DNA of 64,000 nt from Planctomycetota bacterium (GCA_014192625.1 BJHM01000004.1:112384-176383), one strand, 5' to 3'. Shown: positions 18,649 to 28,305, counted from the stretch's first letter. Notes: generated by a model from the sequence alone, not told the origin. Numbers and translations: made by a program.

Positions 18649-21327
18649 TCACTGACCGATCACGACGCGAAGACCCGTGCTGACTGCGAGGCCCTGTGCG
18701 TTTAAGCCGGCCGCCTGGGCGATCCATTGGCCAAACAACACCTGGCCAACAAAGCCAGCGGCAGCGGGAATGCGCAGCGGCACGCGCGCGTGGCCCGCCG
18801 CATCCGCGAACGCCAGAACGGCGGTATCAGGACTAACCTGCAGCGGGCAATTCGGCATCCCTGCAAAGCCGAGGTCGACCGGCAGCACACCGCCACTCCA
18901 CGCGGTATTGGAAAAGCCGAGCGCCAAAAAACCAAAGCCGGCAGGGGCGAAGTTTGCGCCAGTCCACTGCATGGTCTGGCCAATTCGCGGCAGTGCGAGC
19001 GGGTCGCAATCAAGGAATGGCGGAGACACCTGGCCCACGCAGGTCGTGCCAAATGACAATAGTGCTGGTCGCTGCACGAGGCAGGTCCATAAGCCGCGGC
19101 CAAGGGTGGCAGCGATCAACTTGCGACTGCCAAACTCAAACACCACCTGCTCAACTGGCGCGTTGCCAGGTCCATCGTTGTTGGCCGACCAGTTTTGGCC
19201 CGCGTCGTCGCTGGCGAACACGCCAACCTCGGTGCCGACATAGACACAGTTGCTGTCGTCGGGATGCAAAACGATGCAGTTGATCGGCGCATCTGGCAGA
19301 CGGCGAGTGCCGCTGCCACTCGCGTCATTCCAAGTAGTGCCGCCGTTGCGCGTCACGCGCACGTTGCCGGTGGCAAAACCGCCGAACGTAAGCCACACGA
19401 CGTTGTTGTCGGTCGCGTCGATCGCAAGCCGAGTCACATAGCGATTGGGCAGCGGGTCGAGCGTCACGTTGTTGTCGACGGCGGTCCAAACAGGCACGGC
19501 GGCAGTGGCGTTCGCGGCCTGATAAACGCGCCCATCGTTATGTGCGACCCATACGCAATCGGCGTTGCCGGGTGCTACCGCGACCGCACTGATCTTGCTG
19601 CCGACCACAGGTTTTACTGCGGACCAAACAACCGAGGCGGCACGCGCATTCTCAGTACGCCACAGGCTCGATGCGCCGGCATAAAGACGCAGCGGGTTGT
19701 TGGGGTCGAGCACCATTGGCGCGATGAAGTTGGCGGTCGTGGCGGTGATCTCGTTGATGTTGCCGTAGCAAAACGATGCCGACGCGCCGCCGTTGGTCGA
19801 ACGATGCAGCTGGGTCCACACGTACTCGCCGTAGATGTAGTTTGGGGCTGTCGGGTCAATCACGACCTGCCCGCCGTCACCGCCAAACGGCATCGTCGAA
19901 TTTAGGCTTGCACCGAGCAGGCGCTGAGTGCCGTTGTCCTGAGCACCACCGACCAGCAGGTTGGTCGCCGCCACGCCAGAGGCCCCGTAAAACTGCGTCG
20001 AGCGCTGGTTGTTGTCGATGTCGCGCCAACCGACTCCAGCTCCCGCCAAAAGAATGTTGTCGGCCACGTGCACACCGCCGTCTGTCGTCACGTAGACGCG
20101 CCGACTCGTGGTGCCGTTGTAATCCGGGTCTGCTACCACGTTGTGCACATCAAGGTGCGGATCGACGGTCATGATGTAGCCGTTGGTGATCTGCGAAAAA
20201 GTCACGCCGCCGTCCACGCTGCGCCACACGTGCAGACCTGCGGCGACCATCACGTTCTCGTTGCTTGGATCGACCCAAAAGCCATTGAAGTACCACGATG
20301 TGCCAGTCGTTGACGCGCCGGTGCGCAGTGTCCAGTTGCGGCCACCATCGGCAGATCGCCAAACCTTGCCACCAGCAAGACCGGTCGAGCCATAGACCAC
20401 GCCGGGGCTGCTGCGCGCGTAGCAGAGTTCCACGCGGGCGTTGTAGTCGTTCATGCCAGTGAGGCCCGTGAGCGCGTTGCTCCAAGTAAGTCCACCGTCG
20501 ATCGACCACACCACATCATGCAGCAACAAACTGGCGTCAACGATGTGGCCGACCGCCCTGGTGCCGTCATTGGGATCGAACGCAACCTGATCGCTGCTAA
20601 ACGAGCTGCGCACCAACGACCACGAAGCACCGCTGTCGGTGGAACGGTAGATGCCGCCCGGCCGCACGGACGCGAGCAGCACGTTGCTATGTAAAGGCTG
20701 CACAGCAATGCGCTGCGTGTATTGAAACGCGCGCGTCGCGGGCAACTGCGACCACGTGGCACCAGCGTCGGTGGTCATGAACACGCCCGCGCCGCGGATC
20801 ACACTGCGATTCACACCGCGCGCAACGTTGTCATTGAAGAAGCCCTCGCCCGTGCCCACATACATCACGTCGAAGTTATTGGGGTCCATCACCATCGACG
20901 CGATCGACAGATTGGTCCACCAGTCGTTGACCGCGGTCCAGTTCGCGCCGCGATCGGTGCTCTTCCAAAGCCCACCACTGACGCCGCCCGACCACAGAAT
21001 GCGCGTGTCGCGCGGGTCGATCACCAGCGTGCGACTGCGCCCTGCAACGTTGAACGGGCCGCGCTCGACCCACGCCGCAGGTGCTATGCCGCCATCGTCA
21101 GTCGCCAAGCTAGCAGCGACCAATGACTGCTTACTTTGCAGAGCCTGCTGCCACGCGCCCGGCGGTATCTGGCCGTTCTCATCCTGCATACGCTCGGCAC
21201 GCCAGGCCAACGCAGCGTTGGGAAAGTCCGGGTCCTCGCCGGCTTCCTCTGCACGCCACTCCAAAGATTTGCTTACGCAAGCTGCCAAGAAACAAAGTAG
21301 GACGGCCCAGAAAAGAATTGGTCGCAT
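18649..21327 (-). CDS. BNR/VPS10-type beta-propeller lipoprotein
   Basis: An 892-residue exported lipoprotein. MRPILFWAVLLCFLAAC gives a signal peptide with lipobox LAAC. From about residue 80 to 740 there are many 'S-x-D-x-G-x-x-W' (Asp-box, BNR) turns, for example KSTDRGANW, RSTDSGASW, RSADGGRNW and RSVDGGVTF, typical of sortilin/VPS10 and sialidase propellers. These usually bind or degrade glycans, or serve as adhesive folds; no sialidase catalytic Arg triad is assigned here. The last 130 residues form a separate beta domain also seen in the protein at 8418-9560. The start is ATG 21327, which puts the lipobox at the N-terminus. It is divergent from the lipoprotein gene at 21401, with 73 bases between. 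Confidence 0.75.
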   Translation of the reverse strand: MRPILFWAVLLCFLAACVSKSLEWRAEEAGEDPDFPNAALAWRAERMQDENGQIPPGAWQQALQSKQSLVAASLATDDGGIAPAAWVERGPFNVAGRSRTLVIDPRDTRILWSGGVSGGLWKSTDRGANWTAVNDWWTNLSIASMVMDPNNFDVMYVGTGEGFFNDNVARGVNRSVIRGAGVFMTTDAGATWSQLPATRAFQYTQRIAVQPLHSNVLLASVRPGGIYRSTDSGASWSLVRSSFSSDQVAFDPNDGTRAVGHIVDASLLLHDVVWSIDGGLTWSNALTGLTGMNDYNARVELCYARSSPGVVYGSTGLAGGKVWRSADGGRNWTLRTGASTTGTSWYFNGFWVDPSNENVMVAAGLHVWRSVDGGVTFSQITNGYIMTVDPHLDVHNVVADPDYNGTTSRRVYVTTDGGVHVADNILLAGAGVGWRDIDNNQRSTQFYGASGVAATNLLVGGAQDNGTQRLLGASLNSTMPFGGDGGQVVIDPTAPNYIYGEYVWTQLHRSTNGGASASFCYGNINEITATTANFIAPMVLDPNNPLRLYAGASSLWRTENARAASVVWSAVKPVVGSKISAVAVAPGNADCVWVAHNDGRVYQAANATAAVPVWTAVDNNVTLDPLPNRYVTRLAIDATDNNVVWLTFGGFATGNVRVTRNGGTTWNDASGSGTRRLPDAPINCIVLHPDDSNCVYVGTEVGVFASDDAGQNWSANNDGPGNAPVEQVVFEFGSRKLIAATLGRGLWTCLVQRPALLSFGTTCVGQVSPPFLDCDPLALPRIGQTMQWTGANFAPAGFGFLALGFSNTAWSGGVLPVDLGFAGMPNCPLQVSPDTAVLAFADAAGHARVPLRIPAAAGFVGQVLFGQWIAQAAGLNAQGLAVSTGLRVVIGQ

Positions 21328-21400
21328 GGAACGCACGTGAACATATCGCCATTCGTGAGCGTCGTAGCACCGTTGCGCTTTGCCGCGCAAGATACCCCCG

Positions 21401-24082
21401 ATGCGCTGCACCGTTGCTGTCCTCCTCACCCTCGCCGCTGCGTGCTCATCACCAAACTCAAAAAGACCAACTCCAACCGAGCCCGTCGGCCGCACCAAGG
21501 ATGGCCGCCTTGTGCTGCCGCAGAATCAAACGCTGCAGCCCGCAGGCCAGATGATCGAACTCGCGGGCCTTCGTCCGCAGGCTCTCCTGCTGTCGCGCGA
21601 CGGCAAGCAACTATTCGTCTCGGGCAAGACCGCAGAGTTGCTAGTGCTCGACGCAACAACCTGCGTGGTGCTGCAACGCGTACAGATGCCAAATGATTCG
21701 CAGACGGCATCGCCCACTTTGTCCGCGGGCAAGGTCCTAGTGCCAGACAAGGAAGCACTACAAAGCTTCACGGGCCTAGTGCTATCGGCCGACGGCACAC
21801 GCCTGTTTCAGAGCAACGTGAATGGCTCGATCAAGGTCTATGCAATCAGCGCGAGCGGTGCTGTCGTGCCGTCGCACAGCCTGCCGCTGCAGAACGCAAA
21901 CGCGCCGCGGCGCGCAGCAGAAATCCCGAGCGGCCTTGCACTCAGCAACGACGGCAAGCGGCTCTACGTCTGCGGCAACCTGAGCAATCAACTGCTCGAA
22001 CTCGATGCACAATCAGGCAAGGAACTGCGCCGATTCGCAGTCGGCGTTGCGCCATATGACGTAGTGCTGGTCGGTGATCGCGCCTTCGTCAGCAACTGGG
22101 GCGGCGCGCGGCCCCTGCCCGGCGCGCTGATCGGGCCAGCCGGGCGCGGCACCACCGTGAGCGTCGACCCGGTGCGCTTCATCGGGAACGATGGCAGCGT
22201 CAGCGTGCTCGATCTCTGTACCGGCAAGCTCGTCACCGAGACCAAGACCGGCCTGCTCGCTTGCGCGCTTGCGGTTGCACCCAACCAAGGTCACGTGGTC
22301 TGCGCGAATGCCGGCAGCGACACAGTCAGCGTGCTCGATGCAAAGACCGGCATGTTGATCGAAACGCTCTGCGCGAAGCAAAACCCCTCGGACCTATTCG
22401 GCGCATCGCCCAACGCGCTGTGTTTTGACGCGGATGGCAAGCGGCTCTACTGCGCCAACGGCACGCACAACGCAATCGCGGTCTTCCAGTTTGAGCCGGA
22501 GGACAAGGGCGATAGCAAGTTGCTCGGAATGATCCCGGTCGGCTGGTATCCAGGAGCATTGCTCTGCGACACGCCGCGCCAACGCATCGTTGCAGCAAAT
22601 CTCAAAGGACTAAGCCCCGGTCGCGAGCGCAATGGCCAGGGACCTGAATTCAACTCGCATCAATATCACGGCTCGATCTCACTGGTGCCGGTGCCAGGCG
22701 ACGAACAACTGCCTGAACTTTCGGCACGCACCCAACTCGCGATGCGCCGCTTTGCCATTGAGGACGCGCTGCTACCACCGCGCAGCAACCAGGCGCCGCG
22801 CGCAATTCCAGAGCGCATCGGCGAACCGAGCCTGATTCAGCACTGCGTCTATGTCATCAAAGAAAACCGCACCTACGACCAGGTGCTCGGCGACATGAAG
22901 TCCGGCAACGGCGATCCTTCATTGTGCGTTTTCGGTGCCGACATCACGCCCAATCAACACGCGCTTGCAAGCCAGTTTGTGCTGCTCGACAACACGTATT
23001 GCTCGGGCATCCTCAGTGCCGACGGCCACAACTGGAGCATGTCCGCGTTTGCCAACAACTACCTGGAGAAGAGCTTTGCCGGATTCCCGCGTAGCTATCC
23101 AGACGGCATGGGCGAAGACGACAACGATGCGCTTGCGTATTCACCCGCGGGCTTTCTTTGGGACCAGGCCAAGCTGCACAAAATCACACTGCGCAACTAT
23201 GGCGAATTCTGCGGGCCAAACGTGCGCTGGCGTGATTCGAGTCGCAGCGGCGCGCCCGGCATTGCCGACTGCTGGCGCACATGGCAAGGGCTCGATTTTG
23301 CGGTCGTGTTTGGCTGTGAGCCAAGCCTGCGAAGCCTGGCAGACTGTTCGCCGCGTGGCTATGTCGGCTGGAACATGGATGTGCCCGACCAATACCGCGC
23401 CGACTTTTTTCTGCGCGAACTCGCTGAGTTCACCGCCAAAGGCACTTTCCCCCAGCTGACCCTCGTCTGCCTGCCCAACGACCACACCAGCGGCACCGGT
23501 GAGGGCCGCCCAACGCCCGCCGCATGCGTGGCCGACAATGACCTCGCACTCGGTCGCATCCTTGCCGGGCTCAGCAGCTCGCCATTCTGGAAAAACATGG
23601 CGGTGTTTATTATCGAAGATGATCCACAGGCAGGCTGGGATCACGTTAGCGGCTATCGCACGACCTGCTATGTAGCTGGCCCGCATGTCCGCCGCGGTGC
23701 TGTGGTCAGCGCGCAATACAACACGACCAGCGTGCTGCGCACGATCGAGCAGATTCTCGGCATCCCGCCGATGAATGTGTTTGATGCAAGCGCCTCGCCA
23801 ATGGCTGAGTGCTTCACCGACACGCCAGACCTGCTGCCGTTCAATGCGCTACCAAGTCGCGTGTCGATTTTTGATCGCAATCCAAACGCCACCGCAATCA
23901 AAGACCCACAGCTGCGCGCCGACGCGATCGCCTCTGCGCAACTCGACTTCGCGCACATCGACAAAGCCCCGGAAGACCTGCTAAATCGCATCCTCTGGCG
24001 TGCGATGTGCGGCAGTCAAAAGCCCTATCCCGAGTGGGCAATCACGCCGGGCGCTGCCGGGGGTGACGGTGACGACCGGTGA
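21401..24082 (+). CDS. YVTN-propeller and phosphoesterase lipoprotein
   Basis: An 893-residue two-domain lipoprotein. MRCTVAVLLTLAAAC is a signal peptide with lipobox AAAC. Residues 40-390 are a YncE/YVTN beta-propeller (for example PSGLALSNDGKRLYVCG, residues 178-194, and CFDADGKRLYCANGTHN). Residues 450-870 are an alkaline-phosphatase-superfamily phosphoesterase: 'V-I-K-E-N-R-T-Y-D-Q' (residues 484-493), the GHNW-type 'S-A-D-G-H-N-W', a C-terminal 'N-D-H-T-S-G-T' and 'E-D-D-P-Q-A-G-W-D-H'. The combination is known as a YncE/alkaline-phosphatase fusion; substrate is not known. The C-terminal residues GGDGDDR come from a decamer repeat, and the TGA itself is inside it. Confidence 0.78.
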   Translation: MRCTVAVLLTLAAACSSPNSKRPTPTEPVGRTKDGRLVLPQNQTLQPAGQMIELAGLRPQALLLSRDGKQLFVSGKTAELLVLDATTCVVLQRVQMPNDSQTASPTLSAGKVLVPDKEALQSFTGLVLSADGTRLFQSNVNGSIKVYAISASGAVVPSHSLPLQNANAPRRAAEIPSGLALSNDGKRLYVCGNLSNQLLELDAQSGKELRRFAVGVAPYDVVLVGDRAFVSNWGGARPLPGALIGPAGRGTTVSVDPVRFIGNDGSVSVLDLCTGKLVTETKTGLLACALAVAPNQGHVVCANAGSDTVSVLDAKTGMLIETLCAKQNPSDLFGASPNALCFDADGKRLYCANGTHNAIAVFQFEPEDKGDSKLLGMIPVGWYPGALLCDTPRQRIVAANLKGLSPGRERNGQGPEFNSHQYHGSISLVPVPGDEQLPELSARTQLAMRRFAIEDALLPPRSNQAPRAIPERIGEPSLIQHCVYVIKENRTYDQVLGDMKSGNGDPSLCVFGADITPNQHALASQFVLLDNTYCSGILSADGHNWSMSAFANNYLEKSFAGFPRSYPDGMGEDDNDALAYSPAGFLWDQAKLHKITLRNYGEFCGPNVRWRDSSRSGAPGIADCWRTWQGLDFAVVFGCEPSLRSLADCSPRGYVGWNMDVPDQYRADFFLRELAEFTAKGTFPQLTLVCLPNDHTSGTGEGRPTPAACVADNDLALGRILAGLSSSPFWKNMAVFIIEDDPQAGWDHVSGYRTTCYVAGPHVRRGAVVSAQYNTTSVLRTIEQILGIPPMNVFDASASPMAECFTDTPDLLPFNALPSRVSIFDRNPNATAIKDPQLRADAIASAQLDFAHIDKAPEDLLNRILWRAMCGSQKPYPEWAITPGAAGGDGDDR

Positions 24083-24097
24083 CGAGCGGTGACGAGC
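24068..24097 (+). repeat. Decamer tandem repeat across a stop codon
   Basis: Three units GGTGACGA(C/G)C occur in a row, with a partial unit before them. The TGA of the upstream lipoprotein gene (24080-24082) lies inside the second unit. Read from a shifted point the unit is TGACGANCGG, which also occurs, reverse-complemented, four times at 31151-31190. Confidence 0.8.
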
Positions 24098-24137
24098 GGG
24101 GCTGGGACGGGAGCTTCGCTCTGGTGCGCCAGACTGA

Positions 24138-25496
24138 TCAGCCCTTGCCTTGCCCACCTGGACTTTCTTGCACCGACCCTTCGCTTGGCAGGCGAATCTC
24201 TGCGCCATTCTCACCTTCGTCGACCGCATTGCGCACCAACAACAGCTTGCTGTTGACGACGCGGCGGCAGCTATTGCCGCGGATGACACCGCCCGCAAAC
24301 TGCACGGCCTCATCCATGCGCACCTCAAACAGGCTGATGTCGCCATTCCATAGGGCTTCCATCCGCCGCACCTCGCAATCACGAAACGACACCCGCGAAC
24401 AATCCGTAAACGAAAACCCAAACCCGACCATGCGGCAATCACGGAAGCTTGTGGCGCGAAACTTCACGTCATCACAATTTATGAACTGGGCGATCCCGGC
24501 ACTGCACGAATGCACTTCGCACCGCTCCATGCGCAGGTCACGCGACGTGGCCGCAACGACTCCCATCGTGCCGCAGCCAAACAACTCGCAGTCGCGCAGC
24601 AACAAACCCTGGCACTGATTTAGGTTCACGACCGGCGCCGAGCACGATCCCGCCAAACCCTCCACGTGACCAAGGATCAGCCCCTCTAAACACACCGCAC
24701 TACAGTTGACGAACGCGATCACGTCGGCCGGCGACTTGCCGAGCACACGACACCGGTCACCGAGTGAACGCACGTGCAAGTTGTGCACGCCGTGGATCTC
24801 AAGGTAGGGCAGGCCTTCGAACACGTGAAACGTGATGGCCGGATTGGCCGGCAACGCAGAATCGCCATCACTCGACGAAAGCTCGAACGGTCCACCGGTC
24901 AACTCAATCGCACGGTCCGAGGCAATCGCTGCAATCAGTTCGCGCAGTGAGGAGACCTGCACCTTGCGCCGCGCGGGGAAAATTACCGTCGCCAGTTGCT
25001 GCCACTGCACGCGCAGCGCGGTTGCAACCGCATCTGGCAGCACGCTGCAGAACGCAAACTCTGCTGCGCCAAAGCGCACCTTGGTTGCGTCGATCTGCAA
25101 CCGGCCACGCACCACACGGCGGCCATCCAGGTGCAGCAACAACTCGGCCTGCGTATTACCGAGGCCGAATGCATCGCCGACCTCGAGATTGCTGGCGAGG
25201 GACGCAAGTAGCTGCGCTCGCACAGCTGGGTCTTCGAGTAACGATGAGTGCTCGGGCAAGTCCGGCAACCTTGCGCCCGCCTCGGTGCTGCGCGCAACCA
25301 GCGTCATCGCCGTAATACGCGGCAGCCACTGCGCCAACTGCGCAGCGTTTGCAACGACCACCTCGGCGACGGAGGCCTGCGCCGCGAGCGAGTGCGAACC
25401 TAGCGGCGTAAAGAACACGACCGGCAATGCGAGCAGCCAATGCCAAAGCCTTTGCCCAGCCAAAAACCAACTGCTCATGATGCTGCGTCCCGCCAT
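24138..25496 (-). CDS. Secreted right-handed beta-helix repeat protein
   Basis: A 452-residue exported protein. Residues 1-40 contain a signal peptide (cleavage likely after SLAAQA). The middle to C-terminal part (about residues 215-430) shows repeated short strands with Cys or Asn at turn positions, such as 'L-L-L-R-D-C-E-L', 'L-R-M-E-R-C-E-V', 'V-K-F-R-A-T-S-F-R-D-C' and 'V-S-F-R-D-C-E-V', which is the pattern of a parallel beta-helix (pectin-lyase fold). No catalytic residues of a known lyase are visible. Proteins of this shape often bind or cut polysaccharides. ATG 25496 is used; ATG 25478 is possible. Confidence 0.6.
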   Translation of the reverse strand: MAGRSIMSSWFLAGQRLWHWLLALPVVFFTPLGSHSLAAQASVAEVVVANAAQLAQWLPRITAMTLVARSTEAGARLPDLPEHSSLLEDPAVRAQLLASLASNLEVGDAFGLGNTQAELLLHLDGRRVVRGRLQIDATKVRFGAAEFAFCSVLPDAVATALRVQWQQLATVIFPARRKVQVSSLRELIAAIASDRAIELTGGPFELSSSDGDSALPANPAITFHVFEGLPYLEIHGVHNLHVRSLGDRCRVLGKSPADVIAFVNCSAVCLEGLILGHVEGLAGSCSAPVVNLNQCQGLLLRDCELFGCGTMGVVAATSRDLRMERCEVHSCSAGIAQFINCDDVKFRATSFRDCRMVGFGFSFTDCSRVSFRDCEVRRMEALWNGDISLFEVRMDEAVQFAGGVIRGNSCRRVVNSKLLLVRNAVDEGENGAEIRLPSEGSVQESPGGQGKG

Positions 25497-25638
25497 GCGC
25501 TAGAGCCTACCTTGGCGCAGCTGAAACTCATTGCCCGGTCGAGCGGTGCGGCGCGCCCGACAGTCCTGCGATTTTGACCTGTCAGGGCACCGCCGAAGTG
25601 CCATTGCAACAACTCGGGCCAGCCCAATCGGACTGGCT

Positions 25639-25865
25639 CGCAGTTCGCGCAGTTCGCGCAGTTCGGCGCAGTTCGCGCGGTTCGGCGCAGTTCGCGCAGT
25701 TCGCGCAGTTTGCCGCAGTTCGGCGCAGTTCGGCGCAGTTCGGCGCAGTTCGGCGCAGTTTGGCGCAGTTCAGCGCAGTTTGGCGCAGTTCGCGCAGTTC
25801 GGCGCAGTTCGCGCAGTTCGCGCAGTTCGCGCGCGCAGTTTGCGCAGTTTGGCGCAGTTTGCCGC
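25639..25865 (+). repeat. Tandem array of 9-10 bp units (CGCAGTTCG/CGCAGTTCGG)
   Basis: About 23 copies of CGCAGTTCG or CGCAGTTCGG stand head to tail, with variants CGCAGTTTGG, CGCAGTTCAG, CGCGGTTCGG and CGCAGTTTGC. The period moves between 9 and 10 bases, close to one helical turn. Because 9 is in frame and 10 is not, the frames that read through it are not conserved protein. It lies in the gap between the beta-helix gene and icd. Function is unknown; see findings. Confidence 0.92.
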
Positions 25866-26019
25866 GCTCTGCGGCGTGCTGCCTTTGCGCGTGGCAAGAT
25901 GGATTACCGGCTCCGATTCGATGCCGATTCCAAGGCTGCAAGAACTCTCGACCTTCATCCTGCGAGCGCGTGCCATCGCCTCGCTCACGCAGCAAGCGCC
26001 GCGCGCAAAGACCCAGCGC

Positions 26020-27243
26020 TCACATTGACGCAATGACCGCGTCGCCGAACTGCGAGCACTTGATCTCCTTCACGCCATCCATGAGACGCGCAAAGTCGTA
26101 GGTCACCTGCTGCTTGCCAATCGCCCCGTTCATGCCCTTCAGGATCATGTCGGCGGCTTCGTTCCAGCCCAGGTAACGGAACATCATCTCGCCGCTCAGG
26201 ATGACTGAGCCCGGGTTGACCTTGTCCTGGTTGGCATATTTCGGCGCGGTACCGTGCGTCGCCTCGAACACTGCGTGGCCGGTGACGTAATTGACATTGC
26301 CGCCCGGCGCGATGCCGATGCCGCCAACCTGCGCCGCCAGCGCGTCGCTCACGTAGTCACCGTTTAGGTTGAGTGTGGCGATGACCGAATACTCGGCCGG
26401 ACGCAGCAGGATCTGCTGCAAGAACGCATCAGCGATCACGTCCTTGATGATCAGCTTCTTGCCGCCACGCTCGATTACTTGCCAAGGGCCGCCATCGATT
26501 TCTAAAGCGCCAAACTCTTTCTTGGCGAGGCCGTAGCCCCAGTCACGGAAGCCGCCTTCCGTGTACTTCATGATGTTGCCCTTGTGCACAAGCGTTACCG
26601 AGTCGCGGTTGCTCTTGATCGCATACTCAATAGCCGCGCGCACCAAGCGCTCAGTGCCTTCCCGCGAGACTGGCTTGATGCCAAAGCCCGCGGTGTCCGG
26701 GAAGCGAACCTTGGCGAACTGCTTGGGGAACGACTCCTGCAGCATCGTGCGGAACCGCTTGCACTCTTCGGTGCCTTCCTGAAACTCAATGCCCGCATAG
26801 ATGTCTTCCGTGTTCTCACGGAAAATCACCATGTCGGTCTTGTGCGGTTCTTTGACCGGCGACGGCACGCCATGAAACCAACGCACGGGCCGCAAACAGG
26901 TGTAGAGATCAAGCATCTGCCGCAGCGCGACATTGAGACTGCGAATGCCGCCGCCGACCGGCGTGGTCAGCGGGCCCTTGATGCCGACTAGGTAGTCGCG
27001 GAACGCCTGCACGGTCTCATCCGGCAGCCAGTTGCCGGTCTGCTGAAATGCGGTCTCGCCAGCGAGCACCGACTTCCATGACACCTTGCGCTTGCCGCCG
27101 TAGGCCTTCGCAACTGCCGCGTCAAAGACGCGAACACTGGCGTGCCAGATATCGGGACCAGTGCCATCCCCAATGATGAAGGGGATGGTGGGGTGGTCGG
27201 GCACTTTGAGGCCCGCCGAGGACATTGTGATCTTGTCGGCCAT
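26020..27243 (-). CDS. icd: Isocitrate dehydrogenase, NADP-dependent
   Basis: A 407-residue enzyme that oxidises isocitrate to 2-oxoglutarate in the citric acid cycle. Hallmarks are 'S-L-N-V-A-L-R-Q' with the substrate-binding, phosphorylatable serine, '[15 protein letters not shown]' (substrate and subunit residues), and the cofactor segment '[15 protein letters not shown]'; its APKYA sequence follows the NADP type of Escherichia coli. The start is ATG 27243; an upstream ATG at 27300 would add a non-family extension. It follows the peroxiredoxin gene by 99 bases on the same strand. Confidence 0.96.
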   Translation of the reverse strand: MADKITMSSAGLKVPDHPTIPFIIGDGTGPDIWHASVRVFDAAVAKAYGGKRKVSWKSVLAGETAFQQTGNWLPDETVQAFRDYLVGIKGPLTTPVGGGIRSLNVALRQMLDLYTCLRPVRWFHGVPSPVKEPHKTDMVIFRENTEDIYAGIEFQEGTEECKRFRTMLQESFPKQFAKVRFPDTAGFGIKPVSREGTERLVRAAIEYAIKSNRDSVTLVHKGNIMKYTEGGFRDWGYGLAKKEFGALEIDGGPWQVIERGGKKLIIKDVIADAFLQQILLRPAEYSVIATLNLNGDYVSDALAAQVGGIGIAPGGNVNYVTGHAVFEATHGTAPKYANQDKVNPGSVILSGEMMFRYLGWNEAADMILKGMNGAIGKQQVTYDFARLMDGVKEIKCSQFGDAVIASM

Positions 27244-27342
27244 AGGTTGTTCCGCTTTGCGGGCGAGGAGTATAGCGACCACTCGCCCCGCGGGAAGCAT
27301 GGCGAGCGGTGTTGCCGCAGTTGCAGAACTGCGGTGCAGCGA

Positions 27343-28224
27343 TCAGGCCTTGGTCTTGCCCCTGCCCTTCTGGATCGGCTTCGCGGCAACCGTCTTGCCC
27401 TTGCTGGCCGGGACCTTCGTCGCCTTCGACTTTGTCACGACTACTTGCTTCTTCGCCATGTTCTTCGTCGCGGTCTTCGTCGCGGTCGACTTCTTTGCTG
27501 CGGTCTTAGCCACGATCTTCTTCACCGAACTTTTCGTCGCCGTGTTCTTCGTCGCCGTGTTCTTCGTCGCAGGCTTCGCTGCCGCGCTCTTCTTCTGAAC
27601 GAGCTTCAGCGTCATCGGCTTCGTCATCGGCTTCGTCACCGGCTTCGTCATCACAGCCTTCGTCGTCACAGCCTTCGTCGTCACCGGCTTCATCGTCACC
27701 AGCTTCGTCATCACGGACTTCGTTGTCGTGGTCGTAGCATTCGTCGTGGTCGCAACACAACCGATCAACTCGGCAAGGCGCGCGCGCACTGCTTCAGCGT
27801 GACCCTCGGCCGTGACCTTTGGCCAGTGATGCGCGATCGTGCCGTCCGGTGCTATCAACACCGTCGAACGAATCACGCCCTGCACTTCCTTGCCATACAT
27901 CAGCTTTGTGCCAAAGGCTTCGTAGCTCTTCATCACACTCGTGTCCGCATCCGTCAGCAGGCCGACTGTGAGGTTGTGCTTCTCGATAAACTTCTGGTGC
28001 GACTCGGTGCCGTCTGCGCTGCAACCGTAGACCACTGCGTTGAGGCCGCTGAAGTTGTGCGTTGCGGACGTGAACTCGCACGCTTCCACAGTGCACCCCG
28101 GCGTGTCATCACGCGGGTAGAAGTACAACACAACCCATTGCCCGGCGAGCGAGCTGAGTGAGATGGACTTGCCGTTGTGATCCGAGAGAGTGAACGCTGG
28201 AGCCTTGCTGCCGATGGTGACCAT
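27343..28224 (-). CDS. BCP-type peroxiredoxin with lysine-rich histone-H1-like tail
   Basis: A 293-residue protein. Residues 1-155 are a bacterioferritin-comigratory-type thiol peroxidase, which reduces hydroperoxides: peroxidatic C44 and resolving C49 in TPGCTVEACEF, plus FYPRDDTPGC. Residues 157-293 are a low-complexity tail of Thr, Ala, Val, Pro and Lys: I count 33 Lys, one Arg and no Asp or Glu. Repeats such as TKAV, TKPM and ATKN resemble histone H1 C-termini and bacterial H1-like proteins. Canonical BCP ends near residue 155. The tail probably binds nucleic acid or the envelope polyanions (inference). The start is ATG 28224; a longer frame from 28284 adds a polar extension. Downstream is icd. 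Confidence 0.85.
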   Translation of the reverse strand: MVTIGSKAPAFTLSDHNGKSISLSSLAGQWVVLYFYPRDDTPGCTVEACEFTSATHNFSGLNAVVYGCSADGTESHQKFIEKHNLTVGLLTDADTSVMKSYEAFGTKLMYGKEVQGVIRSTVLIAPDGTIAHHWPKVTAEGHAEAVRARLAELIGCVATTTNATTTTTKSVMTKLVTMKPVTTKAVTTKAVMTKPVTKPMTKPMTLKLVQKKSAAAKPATKNTATKNTATKSSVKKIVAKTAAKKSTATKTATKNMAKKQVVVTKSKATKVPASKGKTVAAKPIQKGRGKTKA

Positions 28225-28305
28225 ATGTGCAGCGTGGGGCGTGAGCGGCCTGCGATCAACGGTCCAACGTGAGAAGGCTGCCAATCGTCCGCAGAACCCG
28301 TATCC

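Noticed and set aside
25574..26101. Long frames through the decamer array as proteins
   Set aside because: The frames come from the 9/10-bp repeat and have only Gln-Phe-Ala or Arg-Thr-Ala type content; the mixed period breaks any fixed frame and there is no ribosome binding site.
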